64,000 bases of DNA, from contig NZ_CP017186.1 in the NCBI RefSeq assembly GCF_001729745.1, forward strand, positions 1,054,001 through 1,118,000, written 5' to 3'. A program made the position numbers and the translations under genes. The notes below the pieces were generated by a model. It ran no database searches. It was given only the letters and a program-made list of their open reading frames with translations, and was not told where the DNA came from. Positions 23,893 to 35,942 of this stretch are shown one piece after another (positions within the stretch are counted from its first letter, which is position 1; each line of letters starts with the position of its first letter). This stretch comes from Enterobacter hormaechei subsp. hoffmannii (lineage in GTDB: Bacteria; Pseudomonadota; Gammaproteobacteria; Enterobacterales; Enterobacteriaceae).

Positions 23893-23924
23893 TCGTGAGT
23901 CTGACTTACGGTTGTAATCCTTAA

Positions 23925-24277
<353 letters not shown>

Positions 24278-24278
<1 letters not shown>

Positions 24279-24883
24279 TGCAAACCAGTCCGCTGCTCAC
24301 GCAGTTAATGGAAGCACTGCGCTGCCTGCCGGGCGTTGGCCCGAAGTCGGCGCAGCGTATGGCGTTTACGCTATTGCAGCGCGACCGCAGCGGCGGGATG
24401 CGCCTGGCGCAGGCTCTGACCCGCGCCATGTCAGAAATTGGTCACTGTGCGGATTGCCGGACCTTTACCGAGCAGGACGTCTGTAACATCTGCACGAACC
24501 CGCGTCGTCAGGAAAACGGTCAGATTTGCGTGGTGGAGAGTCCGGCGGACATCTACGCCATCGAACAAACCGGGCAGTTTTCCGGCCGCTATTTCGTGCT
24601 GATGGGGCATCTCTCCCCGCTGGACGGCATCGGCCCGGATGATATCGGTCTCGATCGTCTTGAACAGCGTCTTGAGTCCGAGACAATCAAAGAGGTGATC
24701 CTCGCCACCAACCCGACGGTGGAAGGGGAGGCAACCGCCAACTACATCGCCGAGCTGTGTGCGCAGTACGGCGTTGACGCCAGCCGCATCGCCCACGGCG
24801 TGCCGGTCGGCGGTGAGCTGGAGATGGTCGACGGCACCACGCTGTCGCACTCGCTGGCCGGACGACACAAGATTATTTTCTGA
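24278..24883 (+). CDS. recR: Recombination mediator RecR
   Basis: Works with RecF and RecO to load RecA on gapped DNA. The 201 residues contain an N-terminal helix-hairpin-helix ([18 protein letters not shown]), a four-cysteine zinc finger ([16 protein letters not shown]), a Toprim domain ([14 protein letters not shown] through [14 protein letters not shown]) and a C-terminal Walker B-like part. Length equals E. coli RecR. The start overlaps the ybaB stop. Confidence 0.97.
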
Positions 24884-24888
24884 CCAAA

Positions 24889-24912
24889 CGGAGGCTGCGT
24901 GCGCGGCCTCCG
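24889..24912 (+). terminator. Stem-loop after recR
   Basis: CGGAGGC and GCCTCCG form a 7-bp stem with a 10-nt loop, 6 bp after the recR stop. Only a short A/T stretch follows. It lies immediately before and partly against the htpG heat-shock promoter. Confidence 0.5.
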
Positions 24913-24941
24913 CTTGAAAATTCCCCCCCTTATCCCCATCT
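24913..24941 (+). promoter_or_regulatory. Sigma-32 heat-shock promoter of htpG
   Basis: CTTGAAA at 24913-24919 and CCCCATCT at 24934-24941, with a 14-bp spacer, match the RpoH consensus in both boxes. It is placed about 53 bp before the htpG start codon. Confidence 0.85.
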
Positions 24942-24993
24942 CTCACTCAACGTTTTACAACCCCATTAAATGGCATTGTTGAGGTCGACTTAG

Positions 24994-26868
24994 ATGAAAG
25001 GACAAGAAACCCGTGGTTTCCAGTCAGAAGTAAAACAGCTTCTGCACCTGATGATCCATTCCCTGTATTCCAACAAAGAAATCTTCCTGCGTGAACTGAT
25101 TTCCAACGCCTCCGATGCGGCGGACAAGCTGCGCTTCCGCGCGCTGTCCAACCCGGATCTGTACGAAGGCGATGGCGAACTGCGCGTGCGCGTCTCTTTT
25201 AATAAAGAGAACCGCACCCTGACGATTGCCGATAATGGCATCGGGATGAACCGCGACGAGGTGATCGACCATCTCGGCACCATCGCTAAATCCGGCACCA
25301 AAGCGTTCCTCGAGTCCATGGGCTCTGACCAGGCGAAAGACAGCCAGCTGATCGGTCAGTTCGGCGTAGGCTTCTACTCGGCATTCATCGTGGCGGATAA
25401 AGTCACCGTGCGCACCCGCGCTGCGGGCGACAGCGCCGAAAACGGCGTGCTGTGGGAATCCAAAGGGGAAGGCGAATACACCGTTGATGATATCACCAAA
25501 GCGGATCGCGGCACCGAAATCACTCTGCACCTGCGCGAAGGCGAAGACGATTTCCTGAACGACTGGCGCGTACGCTCCATCATCAGCAAATATTCTGACC
25601 ACATCGCGCTGCCGGTTGAGATTGAAAAACAGGAAGAGAAAGACGGCGAAACCGTGGTTTCCTGGGAGAAAATCAACAAGGCGCAGGCGCTGTGGACGCG
25701 CAACAAAGCTGAAATTAAAGACGACGAGTACAACGAGTTTTACAAGCACATCGCCCACGACTTTACCGACCCGCTGACCTGGAGCCACAACCGTGTGGAA
25801 GGGAAGCAGGAGTACACCAGCCTGCTGTACATTCCGGCGCAGGCGCCGTGGGACATGTGGAACCGCGATCACAAGCACGGCCTGAAGCTGTACGTGCAGC
25901 GCGTCTTCATCATGGACGACGCCGAGCAGTTCATGCCGAACTACCTGCGCTTTGTGCGTGGCCTGATAGATTCCAACGATCTGCCGCTGAACGTCTCCCG
26001 TGAAATTCTCCAGGACAGCACCGTCACCCGTAACCTGCGTAACGCCCTGTCCAAGCGAGCGTTGCAGATGCTGGAAAAACTGGCGAAAGACGATGCGGAA
26101 AAATACCAGACCTTCTGGAAACAGTTCGGCCTGGTGCTGAAAGAAGGCCCGGCGGAAGACACCGCGAACGTGGAAGCTATCGCTAAACTGCTGCGCTTCG
26201 CCTCTACGCACAACGACTCCTCCGCCCAGACCGTGTCGCTGGAAGAGTACGTCTCCCGCATGAAAGAAGGGCAGGAGAAGATCTACTACATCACCGCCGA
26301 CAGCTATGCGGCAGCGAAGAGCAGTCCGCATCTGGAGCTGCTGCGTAAGAAAGGCATCGAAGTGCTGCTGCTGTCTGACCGCATCGACGAGTGGATGATG
26401 AACTACCTGACCGAGTTCGACGGTAAATCCTTCCAGTCCGTTGCTAAAGCCGACGAGTCTATCGATAAGCTGGCGGATGAAGTGGACGACAGCGCGAAGG
26501 AAGCCGAGAAGGCGCTGGAGCCGTTCGTTGAGCGCGTGAAAACCCTGCTGGGCGACCGCGTGAAAGAGGTGCGCTTCACGCACCGTCTGACCGATACGCC
26601 AGCCATTGTCACCACCGATGCGGACGAAATGAGCACCCAGATGGCGAAACTGTTCGCGGCGGCGGGCCAGGCCGTGCCGGAAGTGAAATATATCTTTGAG
26701 CTTAATCCGGATCATCCGCTGGTGAAACGCGCGGCGGATACCCAGGACGACGCCCGCTTTGCGGAGTGGGTTGAACTGCTGCTGGATCAGTCCCTGCTGG
26801 CCGAGCGCGGCACCCTGGAAGATCCTAACCTGTTCATTAAACGTGTGAATGCGCTGCTGCTGGCGTAA
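24994..26868 (+). CDS. htpG: Chaperone protein HtpG (Hsp90)
   Basis: Cytoplasmic ATP-dependent chaperone of the Hsp90 family, 624 residues as in E. coli. The N-terminal ATPase domain has the Bergerat-fold motifs [20 protein letters not shown] and [11 protein letters not shown] (about 25-130). The middle domain carries the catalytic arginine in SREILQ (about residues 334-339), and the C-terminal domain dimerises. A consensus sigma-32 promoter precedes it. Confidence 0.98.
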   Translation: MKGQETRGFQSEVKQLLHLMIHSLYSNKEIFLRELISNASDAADKLRFRALSNPDLYEGDGELRVRVSFNKENRTLTIADNGIGMNRDEVIDHLGTIAKSGTKAFLESMGSDQAKDSQLIGQFGVGFYSAFIVADKVTVRTRAAGDSAENGVLWESKGEGEYTVDDITKADRGTEITLHLREGEDDFLNDWRVRSIISKYSDHIALPVEIEKQEEKDGETVVSWEKINKAQALWTRNKAEIKDDEYNEFYKHIAHDFTDPLTWSHNRVEGKQEYTSLLYIPAQAPWDMWNRDHKHGLKLYVQRVFIMDDAEQFMPNYLRFVRGLIDSNDLPLNVSREILQDSTVTRNLRNALSKRALQMLEKLAKDDAEKYQTFWKQFGLVLKEGPAEDTANVEAIAKLLRFASTHNDSSAQTVSLEEYVSRMKEGQEKIYYITADSYAAAKSSPHLELLRKKGIEVLLLSDRIDEWMMNYLTEFDGKSFQSVAKADESIDKLADEVDDSAKEAEKALEPFVERVKTLLGDRVKEVRFTHRLTDTPAIVTTDADEMSTQMAKLFAAAGQAVPEVKYIFELNPDHPLVKRAADTQDDARFAEWVELLLDQSLLAERGTLEDPNLFIKRVNALLLA

Positions 26869-26879
26869 TACAAAACCTA

Positions 26880-26962
26880 CCCCTCACCCTGGCCCTCTCC
26901 CCAAAGGGGAGAGGGTATAATCGTCCCCTCTCCCCTTTGGGGAGAGGGTTAGGGTGAGGGGG
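26880..26962. repeat. Palindromic repeat pair, family A, copy 2
   Basis: Two inverted units at 26880-26915 and 26925-26962, separated by about 9 bp, read CCCCTCACCCTGG, CCTCTCCCC, AAAGGGGAGAGG and its inverse. The element is just after the htpG stop and can fold into a long double hairpin. Confidence 0.85.
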
Positions 26963-27064
26963 CATTCTCGCACTAACCCAAATAATCTCCCCCCGTTAAC
27001 CGTTTCAGCCTCCCCGCCTTCCTTGAGCGATACCCGTTCTGGTGGTATTGTTTAGCGCTTTTGA

Positions 27065-27742
<678 letters not shown>

Positions 27743-27752
27743 GCGCACCTCT

Positions 27753-27774
27753 CTCACCCGGAGCCCCGGGTGAG
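27753..27774 (+). terminator. Stem-loop after adk
   Basis: CTCACCCGG and CCGGGTGAG pair perfectly over 9 bp with a 4-nt loop, 10 bp after the adk stop. The following AAAAATTCTC is A-rich rather than T-rich, so efficient termination is not certain. Confidence 0.55.
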
Positions 27775-27866
27775 AAAAATTCTCATCTTACCTATTACAG
27801 CAATGGGTTTCGTTTAAACGCATTTCCGCTACAATTGACAGCCTATCAAATGGTTAAGAGGCGTGA

Positions 27867-28829
27867 ATGAGTCAGGCGAAAACCGGCATCCTGCTTGCCA
27901 ATCTGGGCACCCCAGAAGCACCTACTCCAGCGGCGGTAAAACGCTACCTGCGACAATTTTTAAGCGACACGCGCGTCGTGGATACCCCAAGACTGCTGTG
28001 GTGGCCACTGCTGCGTGGTGTCATTCTGCCGATTCGTTCTCCGCGTGTAGCAAAGCTCTATCAGTCCGTGTGGATGGAAGAAGGCTCGCCGCTGATGGTC
28101 TACAGCCGTCGTCAGGAGAAGGCGCTGGCCGCCCGTCTGCCGGACATGCCCGTTGCGCTCGGTATGAGCTACGGTAAGCCATCCCTGGAAAGCGCCGTCG
28201 ACTCTCTGCTGGCGCAGGGCGTTGAACACATTGTGGTGCTGGCCCTTTATCCGCAGTATTCGTGCTCCACGGTGGCTGCCGTCTGGGACGAACTGGCACG
28301 CATTCTGGCGACCCGCCGCCGTATACCGGGCATCACCTTTATCCGCGACTACGCCGATAACGAGCTGTACATTCAGGCGCTTGCCAGCAGCGCGCGCGCG
28401 TCGTTTGAAAAACACGGCGAGCCGGATCTGCTGCTGCTCTCCTATCACGGTATTCCGCAGCGTTTCGCGAACGAAGGGGACGATTACCCCCAGCGTTGCC
28501 GCGATACCACCCGCGAGCTGGTCTCCGCCCTCGGCCTGCCGCCTGAGAAGGTGATGATGACCTTCCAGTCGCGCTTCGGTCGTGAACCGTGGTTGACCCC
28601 GTATACTGATGAAACGCTAAAAATGCTGGGCGAGAAGGGCGTGAAGCACATTCAGGTTATGTCGCCGGGCTTCTCGGCGGATTGTCTGGAAACGCTGGAA
28701 GAGATTGCCGTCCAGAACAAAGAGTTCTTCATGGAGGCCGGCGGAACGAAATACGAATACATTCCTGCGCTTAACGACTCCCCTGAACACATCGATATGA
28801 TGGTGTCACTGGTCACCACCCGCCGCTGA
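27867..28829 (+). CDS. hemH: Ferrochelatase
   Basis: Inserts Fe2+ into protoporphyrin IX, the last step of haem synthesis, at the inner membrane. The 320 residues begin [15 protein letters not shown], and they contain LLLSYHGIP with the metal-binding histidine, [15 protein letters not shown], and [17 protein letters not shown] with the second conserved region. Length equals E. coli HemH. The acetyl esterase gene aes, which lies next in E. coli, is absent; gsk follows directly. Confidence 0.97.
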   Translation: MSQAKTGILLANLGTPEAPTPAAVKRYLRQFLSDTRVVDTPRLLWWPLLRGVILPIRSPRVAKLYQSVWMEEGSPLMVYSRRQEKALAARLPDMPVALGMSYGKPSLESAVDSLLAQGVEHIVVLALYPQYSCSTVAAVWDELARILATRRRIPGITFIRDYADNELYIQALASSARASFEKHGEPDLLLLSYHGIPQRFANEGDDYPQRCRDTTRELVSALGLPPEKVMMTFQSRFGREPWLTPYTDETLKMLGEKGVKHIQVMSPGFSADCLETLEEIAVQNKEFFMEAGGTKYEYIPALNDSPEHIDMMVSLVTTRR

Positions 28830-28891
28830 TCGCGTTATGGGCCGGGTTTGTGCTACCATTCCCGGCCCGTATTCTTTGCACAGTTCAGACC

Positions 28892-30196
28892 ATGAAATTT
28901 CCCGGTAAACGTAAGTCCAAACACTATTTCCCCGTCGATGCCCGCGATCCGCTGTTACAGCAAATTCAGCAGGAAAGCGAAACCAGCGCTGCCTGGGTGG
29001 TCGGTATCGATCAGACGCTGGTGGACATTGAAGCCAAAGTGGATGATGCGTTTGTCGCACGTTACGGTCTGAGCGCCGGGCACTCGCTGGTGATTGAGGA
29101 TGACGTTGCCGAAGCGCTGTATCAGGAACTGATGCGCGAAAATCTTATCACCCACCAGTTTGCTGGCGGCACCATCGGTAACACCATGCACAACTACTCC
29201 GTTCTGGCAGACGACCGCTCGGTACTGCTTGGCGTGATGTGCAGCAATATCGAAATCGGTGGCTACGCCTACCGCTACCTGTGCAATACCTCCAGCCGCA
29301 CCGATCTGAACTATTTGCAGGGCGTTGACGGGCCAATTGGTCGTTGCTTTACGCTGATAAGCGATTCCGGCGAGCGTACCTTTGCCATCAGCCCCGGCCA
29401 TATGAACAAGCTACGCGCTGAAAGTATTCCGGAAGAGGTGATCGCGGGCGCGTCTGCGCTGGTGTTGACGTCTTATCTGGTGCGCTGCAAGCCGGGCGAA
29501 CCAATGCCGGACGCAACCATGAAGGCAATTGAGTATGCGAAGAAATACAACGTGCCTGTGGTTCTGACGCTGGGCACCAAATTCGTGATTGCCGACAACC
29601 CGGAGTGGTGGCAGGCCTTCCTGAAAGAACACGTCTCGATTCTGGCGATGAATGAAGAAGAAGCCGAAGCGCTGACCGGCGAAAGCGATCCGCTGCTGGC
29701 GTCTGATAAGGCGCTGGACTGGGTGGATCTGGTGCTCTGCACCGCAGGGCCGGTCGGGCTGTACATGGCGGGCTTCACGGAAGAAGAGAGCAAGCGGAAA
29801 ACCCAGCACCCGCTGCTGCCGGGCGCTATCGCCGAATTTAACCAGTACGAGTTCAGCCGCGCCATGCGTCATAAAGACTGCATCAACCCGCTGCGTATCT
29901 TCTCCCACATTGCACCGTATATGGGTGGCCCCGAGAAGATCATGAACACCAACGGCGCGGGCGACGGCGCGCTGGCCGCGCTGCTGCACGACATCACCGC
30001 TAACGCCTACCACAAAACCAATGTGCCGAATTCCAGCAAACACACCTTCAACTGGCTGACCTATTCCTCGCTGGCGCAGGTGTGCAAGTACGCGAACCGC
30101 GTGAGTTATCAGGTGCTGAACCAGCATTCACCGCGCTTAACGCGTGGGCTGCCGGAACGGGAAGACAGCCTCGAAGAGGCGTATTGGGACAGGTAA
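28892..30196 (+). CDS. gsk: Inosine-guanosine kinase
   Basis: Phosphorylates inosine and guanosine with ATP to give IMP and GMP in purine salvage. The 434 residues match the E. coli enzyme in length. It is a PfkB/ribokinase-family protein, with the C-terminal signature TNGAGDGALAALLHD containing the catalytic aspartate, and a substrate region FAGGTIGNTMHNYSVLA. Start 28892 (MKFPGKRKSKHYFPVDAR) is the family start; an upstream start at 28850 lies inside the hemH-gsk gap. Confidence 0.97.
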   Translation: MKFPGKRKSKHYFPVDARDPLLQQIQQESETSAAWVVGIDQTLVDIEAKVDDAFVARYGLSAGHSLVIEDDVAEALYQELMRENLITHQFAGGTIGNTMHNYSVLADDRSVLLGVMCSNIEIGGYAYRYLCNTSSRTDLNYLQGVDGPIGRCFTLISDSGERTFAISPGHMNKLRAESIPEEVIAGASALVLTSYLVRCKPGEPMPDATMKAIEYAKKYNVPVVLTLGTKFVIADNPEWWQAFLKEHVSILAMNEEEAEALTGESDPLLASDKALDWVDLVLCTAGPVGLYMAGFTEEESKRKTQHPLLPGAIAEFNQYEFSRAMRHKDCINPLRIFSHIAPYMGGPEKIMNTNGAGDGALAALLHDITANAYHKTNVPNSSKHTFNWLTYSSLAQVCKYANRVSYQVLNQHSPRLTRGLPEREDSLEEAYWDR

Positions 30197-30203
30197 AAGA
30201 AGA

Positions 30204-30285
30204 CCCCTCACCCTGGCCCTCTCCCCAAAGGGGAGAGGGAACTTGAACACCCTCTCCCCTTTGGGGAGAGGGCTGGGGTGAGGGG
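30204..30285. repeat. Palindromic repeat pair, family A, copy 3
   Basis: Two inverted units at 30204-30239 and 30250-30285 lie between the convergent gsk and ybaL genes. The left unit is almost identical to the left unit of copy 2. As a double hairpin it could serve as a two-way transcription barrier. Confidence 0.85.
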
Positions 30286-30302
30286 ACCAGGCCGCACAAA
30301 AT

Positions 30303-31979
30303 TTACCCCGTCACCGCCTCTTCAACCGGCGGCTTCGTCAGCATTGTCAGCATCGTATTCGCAATCTCACGCTCACCCATCACCACCTGATTCGCGCCGC
30401 GCTCGGTAATGTACTCCACTTCGTCATCATAATGGGCGCGGGCTATGATTTCGATATGCGGGCATTTTTCACGGGCTGTGGCGACAATCTCGCCAGCCTC
30501 GTAACCGTTCGGGATAGTGAGCAGCAGCCAGCGAGCGCAGTCCAGATGCGCCAGATTCATAATCTCTTCGTTAGCCGCGTTGCCCAGCACCGCGCGGATG
30601 CCGCGCTCGCGAAGTTCGTCGACGCGGGTGCGTGACGTTTCAATCACTACAAGTGGAATGCCCTGAGCCATCAGTTTTTCACCCAGCAGGCTGCCGACGC
30701 GGCCAAAACCGACCAGCAGCGCGTGGTTGCATATATCCACCGGGATCTGTTTCTCTTCTTCTGTCGCCTCTTCCAGCGTCAGCTCTTCGAGGGTTTCGGT
30801 CTTCTCGAGATATTTCTCCAGCAGGGCAAACAATACCGGGTTCAACATGATGGAGAGGATCGCCCCCGCCAGCACCAGATTTTGCCCAGCCTGTGGCAGC
30901 AGATTCAGGGCCATTCCCAGACCAGCCAGAATAAAGGCGAACTCGCCAATCTGCGCCAGGCTGGCGGCGATGGTCAGCGCCGTGCGCGGCGAGTGACCGA
31001 ACATCCGCACCAGGAAGAAGGCGGCAACGGACTTACCAAAGATGATGATTGCCAGCGTACCCAGCACGGCCAGCGGCTGCTGGATGAGGATCATCGGGTC
31101 GAACAGCATCCCGACGGAGACAAAGAACAGCACCGCGAACGCATCACGTAATGGCAGAGTATCGTGCGCGGCACGGTGGCTCAGCTCGGACTCGTTCAGC
31201 ACCATCCCGGCGAAGAACGCGCCCAGCGCAAAGGAGACGTCAAACAGCTCGACAGCGCCAAAGGCAATGCCCAGCGCCAGCGCAAGGACCGAAAGCGTGA
31301 ACAGTTCACGCGAGCCGGTGGCGGCGCTGCGGGACATGATCCACGGCACCAGACGGCGGCCCACCAGCATCATGATGGCAATAAACGCCACAACCTTACC
31401 GATGGTAATGCTCATATCCAGCGCCAGCGAAGCGAAGCCGATATTCTCTTTTTCCATCATCCCGGCGACGGCGGGCAGCAGTACCAGCGTCAACACCATC
31501 ACCAGATCTTCAACTATCAGCCAGCCAATCGCGATTTGCCCGCGCTGGCTGTCTATCAGCTGCCTCTCTTCAAGCGCGCGCAGCAGCACCACGGTACTGG
31601 CGGTTGAAAGACACAGCCCAAATACGATACCGGTCATGATTGACCAGCCCAGCACCGCCGAAAGCGCCATGCCCAGCAGCGTCGCCACCCCTATCTGGGC
31701 GATCGCTCCCGGTATGGCGATCGACTTTACCGCCATCAGATCCTTCAGGGAAAAATGCAGTCCGACGCCAAACATCAGCAGGATAACGCCCAGTTCCGCC
31801 AGCTCCGGTGCAAGTTTGGTATCTGCGACAAAACCCGGCGTAAAGGGTCCTGCCAGCACGCCCGCTAACAAATAGCCTACCAGGGGCGAAATACGCAGTT
31901 TGTTGGCAATCATGCCGAGGATAAAAGCGAGCACAAGTCCACCAACAATGGTGGTGATAAGCGGTGTGGCGTGGTGCAT
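30303..31979 (-). CDS. ybaL: Kef-type cation/proton antiporter YbaL
   Basis: Inner-membrane monovalent cation:proton antiporter of the CPA2 family, 558 residues as in E. coli. About 12 membrane helices fill residues 1-390 (for example TTIVGGLVLAFILGMIANKL, LTLVLLPAVAGM). A C-terminal TrkA-N (RCK) domain begins ICNHALLVGFGRVGSLLGEKL (about 417) and binds a nucleotide; ALLVGFGRVG is the Rossmann motif. Physiological role uncertain, likely potassium or pH homeostasis. Confidence 0.94.
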   Translation of the reverse strand: MHHATPLITTIVGGLVLAFILGMIANKLRISPLVGYLLAGVLAGPFTPGFVADTKLAPELAELGVILLMFGVGLHFSLKDLMAVKSIAIPGAIAQIGVATLLGMALSAVLGWSIMTGIVFGLCLSTASTVVLLRALEERQLIDSQRGQIAIGWLIVEDLVMVLTLVLLPAVAGMMEKENIGFASLALDMSITIGKVVAFIAIMMLVGRRLVPWIMSRSAATGSRELFTLSVLALALGIAFGAVELFDVSFALGAFFAGMVLNESELSHRAAHDTLPLRDAFAVLFFVSVGMLFDPMILIQQPLAVLGTLAIIIFGKSVAAFFLVRMFGHSPRTALTIAASLAQIGEFAFILAGLGMALNLLPQAGQNLVLAGAILSIMLNPVLFALLEKYLEKTETLEELTLEEATEEEKQIPVDICNHALLVGFGRVGSLLGEKLMAQGIPLVVIETSRTRVDELRERGIRAVLGNAANEEIMNLAHLDCARWLLLTIPNGYEAGEIVATAREKCPHIEIIARAHYDDEVEYITERGANQVVMGEREIANTMLTMLTKPPVEEAVTG

Positions 31980-32178
31980 TCCGTCTCCTTTCGCGATGGG
32001 TGATCCATTTTTGGTGCAAATACCAAAAAGCCGATTAATAGTTTATGACAATTTTTACGCTTATGTTTATGAATAATTGTTGAAATCACAATAAAAAGGC
32101 AATAAGCATAAAAAAAGGCAGGTTTTGATAAATTTGCTGAGGGGAGGGAGAGGAAAGCCTTATGGCATCAGGTTATCC

Positions 32179-32205
32179 GGCTGCCAAAGTTTAACTTTGG
32201 CAGCC
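32179..32205. terminator. Perfect 13-bp stem-loop after fsr
   Basis: GGCTGCCAAAGTT and AACTTTGGCAGCC pair fully around a single base, 6 bp after the fsr stop. No T run follows on the minus strand, so termination efficiency is unclear. Confidence 0.6.
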
Positions 32206-32211
32206 ATGAAG

Positions 32212-33432
32212 TTACGCTTTATGACGGTTGTCAGGCAGGAATATGGTCAACATCCCCAGAAGTGGCAGGAAAGCGCAGATTTTATAGACCAGGAAGATGC
32301 TGGTGTGGTCTGCAACCATCCCTAACACGGCGGCGCCAAGGCCGCCCATGCCAAAGGCAAAACCGAAAAAGAGACCGGAAACCATACCGATACGTCCCGG
32401 CAGTAGCTCCTGCGCATAGACCAGAATGGCTGAAAACGCCGACGCGAGAATAAAACCAATAATCACTGTCAATATTCCGGTCCATTCCAGCGTTGCGTAC
32501 GGTAAAACAAGCGTAAACGGCGCAACGCCGAGGATAGAGCCCCAAATCACATATTTACGTCCGATTTTATCTCCCACAGGGCCGCCAATCACCGTGCCTG
32601 CCGCCACCGCAAACAGGAAGGCAAAGAGATGGAACTGGGCGTTTTGTACCGATAATCCGAATTTTTGCATCAGATAGAAGGTGTAATAGCTGCTAATGCT
32701 CGCCATATAGAAATATTTCGAGAAAATCAGCACCAGCAACACGCTGACGGCAAGGATCACCTTATTACGCGGAAGGGGATTGGTTATCTTCGCGACAGGT
32801 TTTCCCTTATTTACGCGGTGCTGCGCGGCATACCAGCGGCTGATTTGCGCCAGGACGACAATCGCCAGCAGCGCGGCCAGCACAAACCACGCCACGTTGC
32901 CTTTGCCGTAAGGCGCGATAATTACCGCCGCCAGCAGAGGACCGAGGGAGCTACCAACGTTCCCCCCCACCTGGAACAGAGACTGCGCCAGCCCGTGGCG
33001 TCCGCCGGAGGCCATACGCGCCACGCGGGACGATTCCGGATGGAACACCGATGAACCGGTTCCTACCAGCGCCGCGGCAACCAGTACCGCCTCAAAGCTG
33101 CCCGCCATGGCCAGCAGCACCAGCCCGCTCAGGGTGAAGCACATCCCAATGGGCAGCGACCATGGCATCGGGTATTTGTCCGTCCAGTAGCCCACCACCG
33201 GCTGTAGCAGCGAAGAGGCCAGCTGGAAGGTCAGGGTGATCATCCCGATCTGCACGAAGGTTAATGAGAACTCAGACTGCAACAGCGGGTAGATCGCCAG
33301 AATCAGCGACTGGATCATGTCGTTGAGCAGATGAGAGAGACTGATTGCGCCTAATACTTTGAAGGAAGTGCGCGATTTCGGCGGCGACGCCGGAACGCCC
33401 TGAACAGGCTGGGTTGATTCACTGATTGCCAT
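32212..33432 (-). CDS. fsr: Fosmidomycin resistance efflux protein Fsr
   Basis: Major facilitator superfamily exporter with 12 predicted membrane helices. Overproduction confers fosmidomycin resistance in E. coli, and the natural substrate is unknown. From start 33432 the protein is 406 residues, the E. coli length; the frame extends three codons further to 33441. Conserved parts are ISLSHLLNDMIQSLILAIYPLLQ, the MFS loop GYWTDKYP and the central GDKIGRKYVIWGS. It is convergent towards ybaL across a 232-bp gap. Confidence 0.93.
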   Translation of the reverse strand: MAISESTQPVQGVPASPPKSRTSFKVLGAISLSHLLNDMIQSLILAIYPLLQSEFSLTFVQIGMITLTFQLASSLLQPVVGYWTDKYPMPWSLPIGMCFTLSGLVLLAMAGSFEAVLVAAALVGTGSSVFHPESSRVARMASGGRHGLAQSLFQVGGNVGSSLGPLLAAVIIAPYGKGNVAWFVLAALLAIVVLAQISRWYAAQHRVNKGKPVAKITNPLPRNKVILAVSVLLVLIFSKYFYMASISSYYTFYLMQKFGLSVQNAQFHLFAFLFAVAAGTVIGGPVGDKIGRKYVIWGSILGVAPFTLVLPYATLEWTGILTVIIGFILASAFSAILVYAQELLPGRIGMVSGLFFGFAFGMGGLGAAVLGMVADHTSIFLVYKICAFLPLLGMLTIFLPDNRHKA

Positions 33433-33596
33433 AAATACCACGTCAATTTGTAATTAGAGATGCAGGGAGTAATTATTATCCGACTAACATACTCGTCCGT
33501 GACATTTGAAGAAAGTCGCAATTCTGAAAACTTATTTGTCTATTCTTGTGAGTCACTGTAATTTTTGCGTTTGTCTATGGGTCAGGGAGAGAGAAG

Positions 33597-35249
33597 ATGA
33601 AGTTAATAAAGCGTGGCGTCGCGCTGGCGCTCATCGCCGCATGGGGGCTGACAAGCCTGCCCGCGCAGGCGTATGAAAAAGATAAAACCTATAAAATTAC
33701 CATTCTGCATACTAACGATCATCACGGCCATTTCTGGCGCAGCGAATACGGTGAATATGGCCTGGCGGCGCAAAAAACGCTGGTGGACGGCATTCGTAAA
33801 GAGGTCTCGGCTCAGGGCGGCAGCGTGCTGTTGCTGTCGGGCGGGGATATTAATACCGGCGTACCGGAATCTGATTTGCAGGATGCCGAGCCTGATTTCC
33901 GCGGCATGAATTTAATTGGTTACGACGCGATGGCGGTCGGAAACCACGAGTTTGATAACCCGCTGAGCGTATTGCGCCAGCAGGAAAAGTGGTCCAAATT
34001 TCCGTTCCTTTCCGCCAATATTTATCAGAAAAGCACCGGCGAGCGCCTGTTTAAACCGTGGGCGCTGTTTAAGCGTCAGGATCTGAAGATCGCGGTCATC
34101 GGCTTAACCACCGACGATACGGCCAAAATTGGCAACCCTGAATTTTTCACCGACATCGAATTCCGTAAACCGGCGGACGAAGCGAAGCTGGTGATCCAGG
34201 AGTTGCAGCAGAATGAAAAACCGGATGTGATTATCGCTACCACCCACATGGGGCATTACGACAACGGTCAGCACGGCTCTAACGCGCCGGGCGACGTGGA
34301 GATGGCGCGCAGCCTTCCTGCGGGCTCGCTGGCGATGATTGTGGGCGGTCATTCGCAGGATCCGGTCTGCATGGCTTCTGAGAATAAAAAGCAGGTAGAT
34401 TATGTGCCCGGCACGCCGTGCGCGCCGGATCGTCAGAACGGGATCTGGATTGTACAGGCCCACGAGTGGGGTAAATACGTTGGCCGTGCGGATTTCGAAT
34501 TCCGTAACGGCGAGATGAAGCTGGTGCACTATCAGCTCATCCCGGTCAACCTGAAGAAGAAAGTGACCTACCCGGACGGCAAAAGCGAGCGGGTACTCTA
34601 CACGCCAGAGATCGCTGAAAACCAGCAGATGCTCTCCCTGCTGACGCCGTTCCAGAGCAAAGGGAAAGCGCAGCTGGACGTGAAGATTGGCACGCTTAAC
34701 GGACGACTGGAAGGGGACCGCAGCAAAGTCCGCTTCGTACAAACCAACATGGGGCGTCTGGTGCTGGCCGCGCAGATGGCGCGCACGAATGCGGATTTCG
34801 GCGTGATGAGCGGCGGCGGTATTCGTGATTCCATCGAAGGCGGAAACATCACCTATAAAGACGTGCTCAAAGTGCAGCCGTTTGGCAACGTGGTGGTGTA
34901 TGCGGACATGAGCGGGAAAGAGGTAATTGACTACCTGACCGCCGTGGCGCAGATGAAGCCGGACTCCGGAGCGTATCCGCAGTTTGCTAACGTCAGCTTC
35001 GTCGCGAAGGACGGTAAGCTCAACGATCTCAAAATCAAAGGCGAACCTGTTGATCCGGCGAAAACCTACCGCCTGGCAACGTTAAGCTTTAACGCCACCG
35101 GCGGCGACGGCTATCCGCATATCGATAACAAACCGGGCTATGTAAATACCGGGTTTATTGATGCGGAAGTGTTAAAGCAGTTTATCCAGCAAAATTCACC
35201 GATTGACGTGAACGCGTATGAGCCGAAGGGCGAGGTGAGCTGGCAGTAG
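33597..35249 (+). CDS. ushA: UDP-sugar hydrolase / 5'-nucleotidase UshA
   Basis: Periplasmic enzyme hydrolysing UDP-sugars and 5'-nucleotides. The signal peptide (MKLIKRGVALALIAAWGLTS through LPAQA, about 25 residues) precedes a metallophosphatase domain with LHTNDHHGHFW, GGDINTG, GNHEFDNP, ATTHMGHYDNG and GGHSQDPV. The C-terminal nucleotide-binding domain has NMGRLVLAAQM and GGGIRDSIEGG. Length equals E. coli UshA (550). Divergent from fsr. Confidence 0.97.
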   Translation: MKLIKRGVALALIAAWGLTSLPAQAYEKDKTYKITILHTNDHHGHFWRSEYGEYGLAAQKTLVDGIRKEVSAQGGSVLLLSGGDINTGVPESDLQDAEPDFRGMNLIGYDAMAVGNHEFDNPLSVLRQQEKWSKFPFLSANIYQKSTGERLFKPWALFKRQDLKIAVIGLTTDDTAKIGNPEFFTDIEFRKPADEAKLVIQELQQNEKPDVIIATTHMGHYDNGQHGSNAPGDVEMARSLPAGSLAMIVGGHSQDPVCMASENKKQVDYVPGTPCAPDRQNGIWIVQAHEWGKYVGRADFEFRNGEMKLVHYQLIPVNLKKKVTYPDGKSERVLYTPEIAENQQMLSLLTPFQSKGKAQLDVKIGTLNGRLEGDRSKVRFVQTNMGRLVLAAQMARTNADFGVMSGGGIRDSIEGGNITYKDVLKVQPFGNVVVYADMSGKEVIDYLTAVAQMKPDSGAYPQFANVSFVAKDGKLNDLKIKGEPVDPAKTYRLATLSFNATGGDGYPHIDNKPGYVNTGFIDAEVLKQFIQQNSPIDVNAYEPKGEVSWQ

Positions 35250-35263
35250 AGCGGGTGTGTTGT

Positions 35264-35334
35264 GCCGGGTGGCGGCTACGCCTTACCCGGCCTACATTCG
35301 AATCGTAGGCCCGGTATGCGCAGCGCCACCGGGC
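35264..35334. repeat. REP pair (family B, BIME-like), copy 1
   Basis: Two inverted REP units, 35264-35295 (GCCGGGTGGCGGCTACGCC then TTACCCGGCC) and 35305-35334 (GTAGGCCCGG...CGCCACCGGGC), lie between ushA and ybaK. These are classical enterobacterial REP sequences. Confidence 0.9.
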
Positions 35335-35341
35335 AATTTTC

Positions 35342-35920
<579 letters not shown>

Positions 35921-35942
35921 TTACTTTGAGCGACAATCGGCG

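Noticed and set aside
25024-26715. 563-codon open frame on the minus strand inside htpG
   Set aside because: The sense strand encodes a full-length Hsp90 with all motifs; the antisense frame has no ribosome site or family match.
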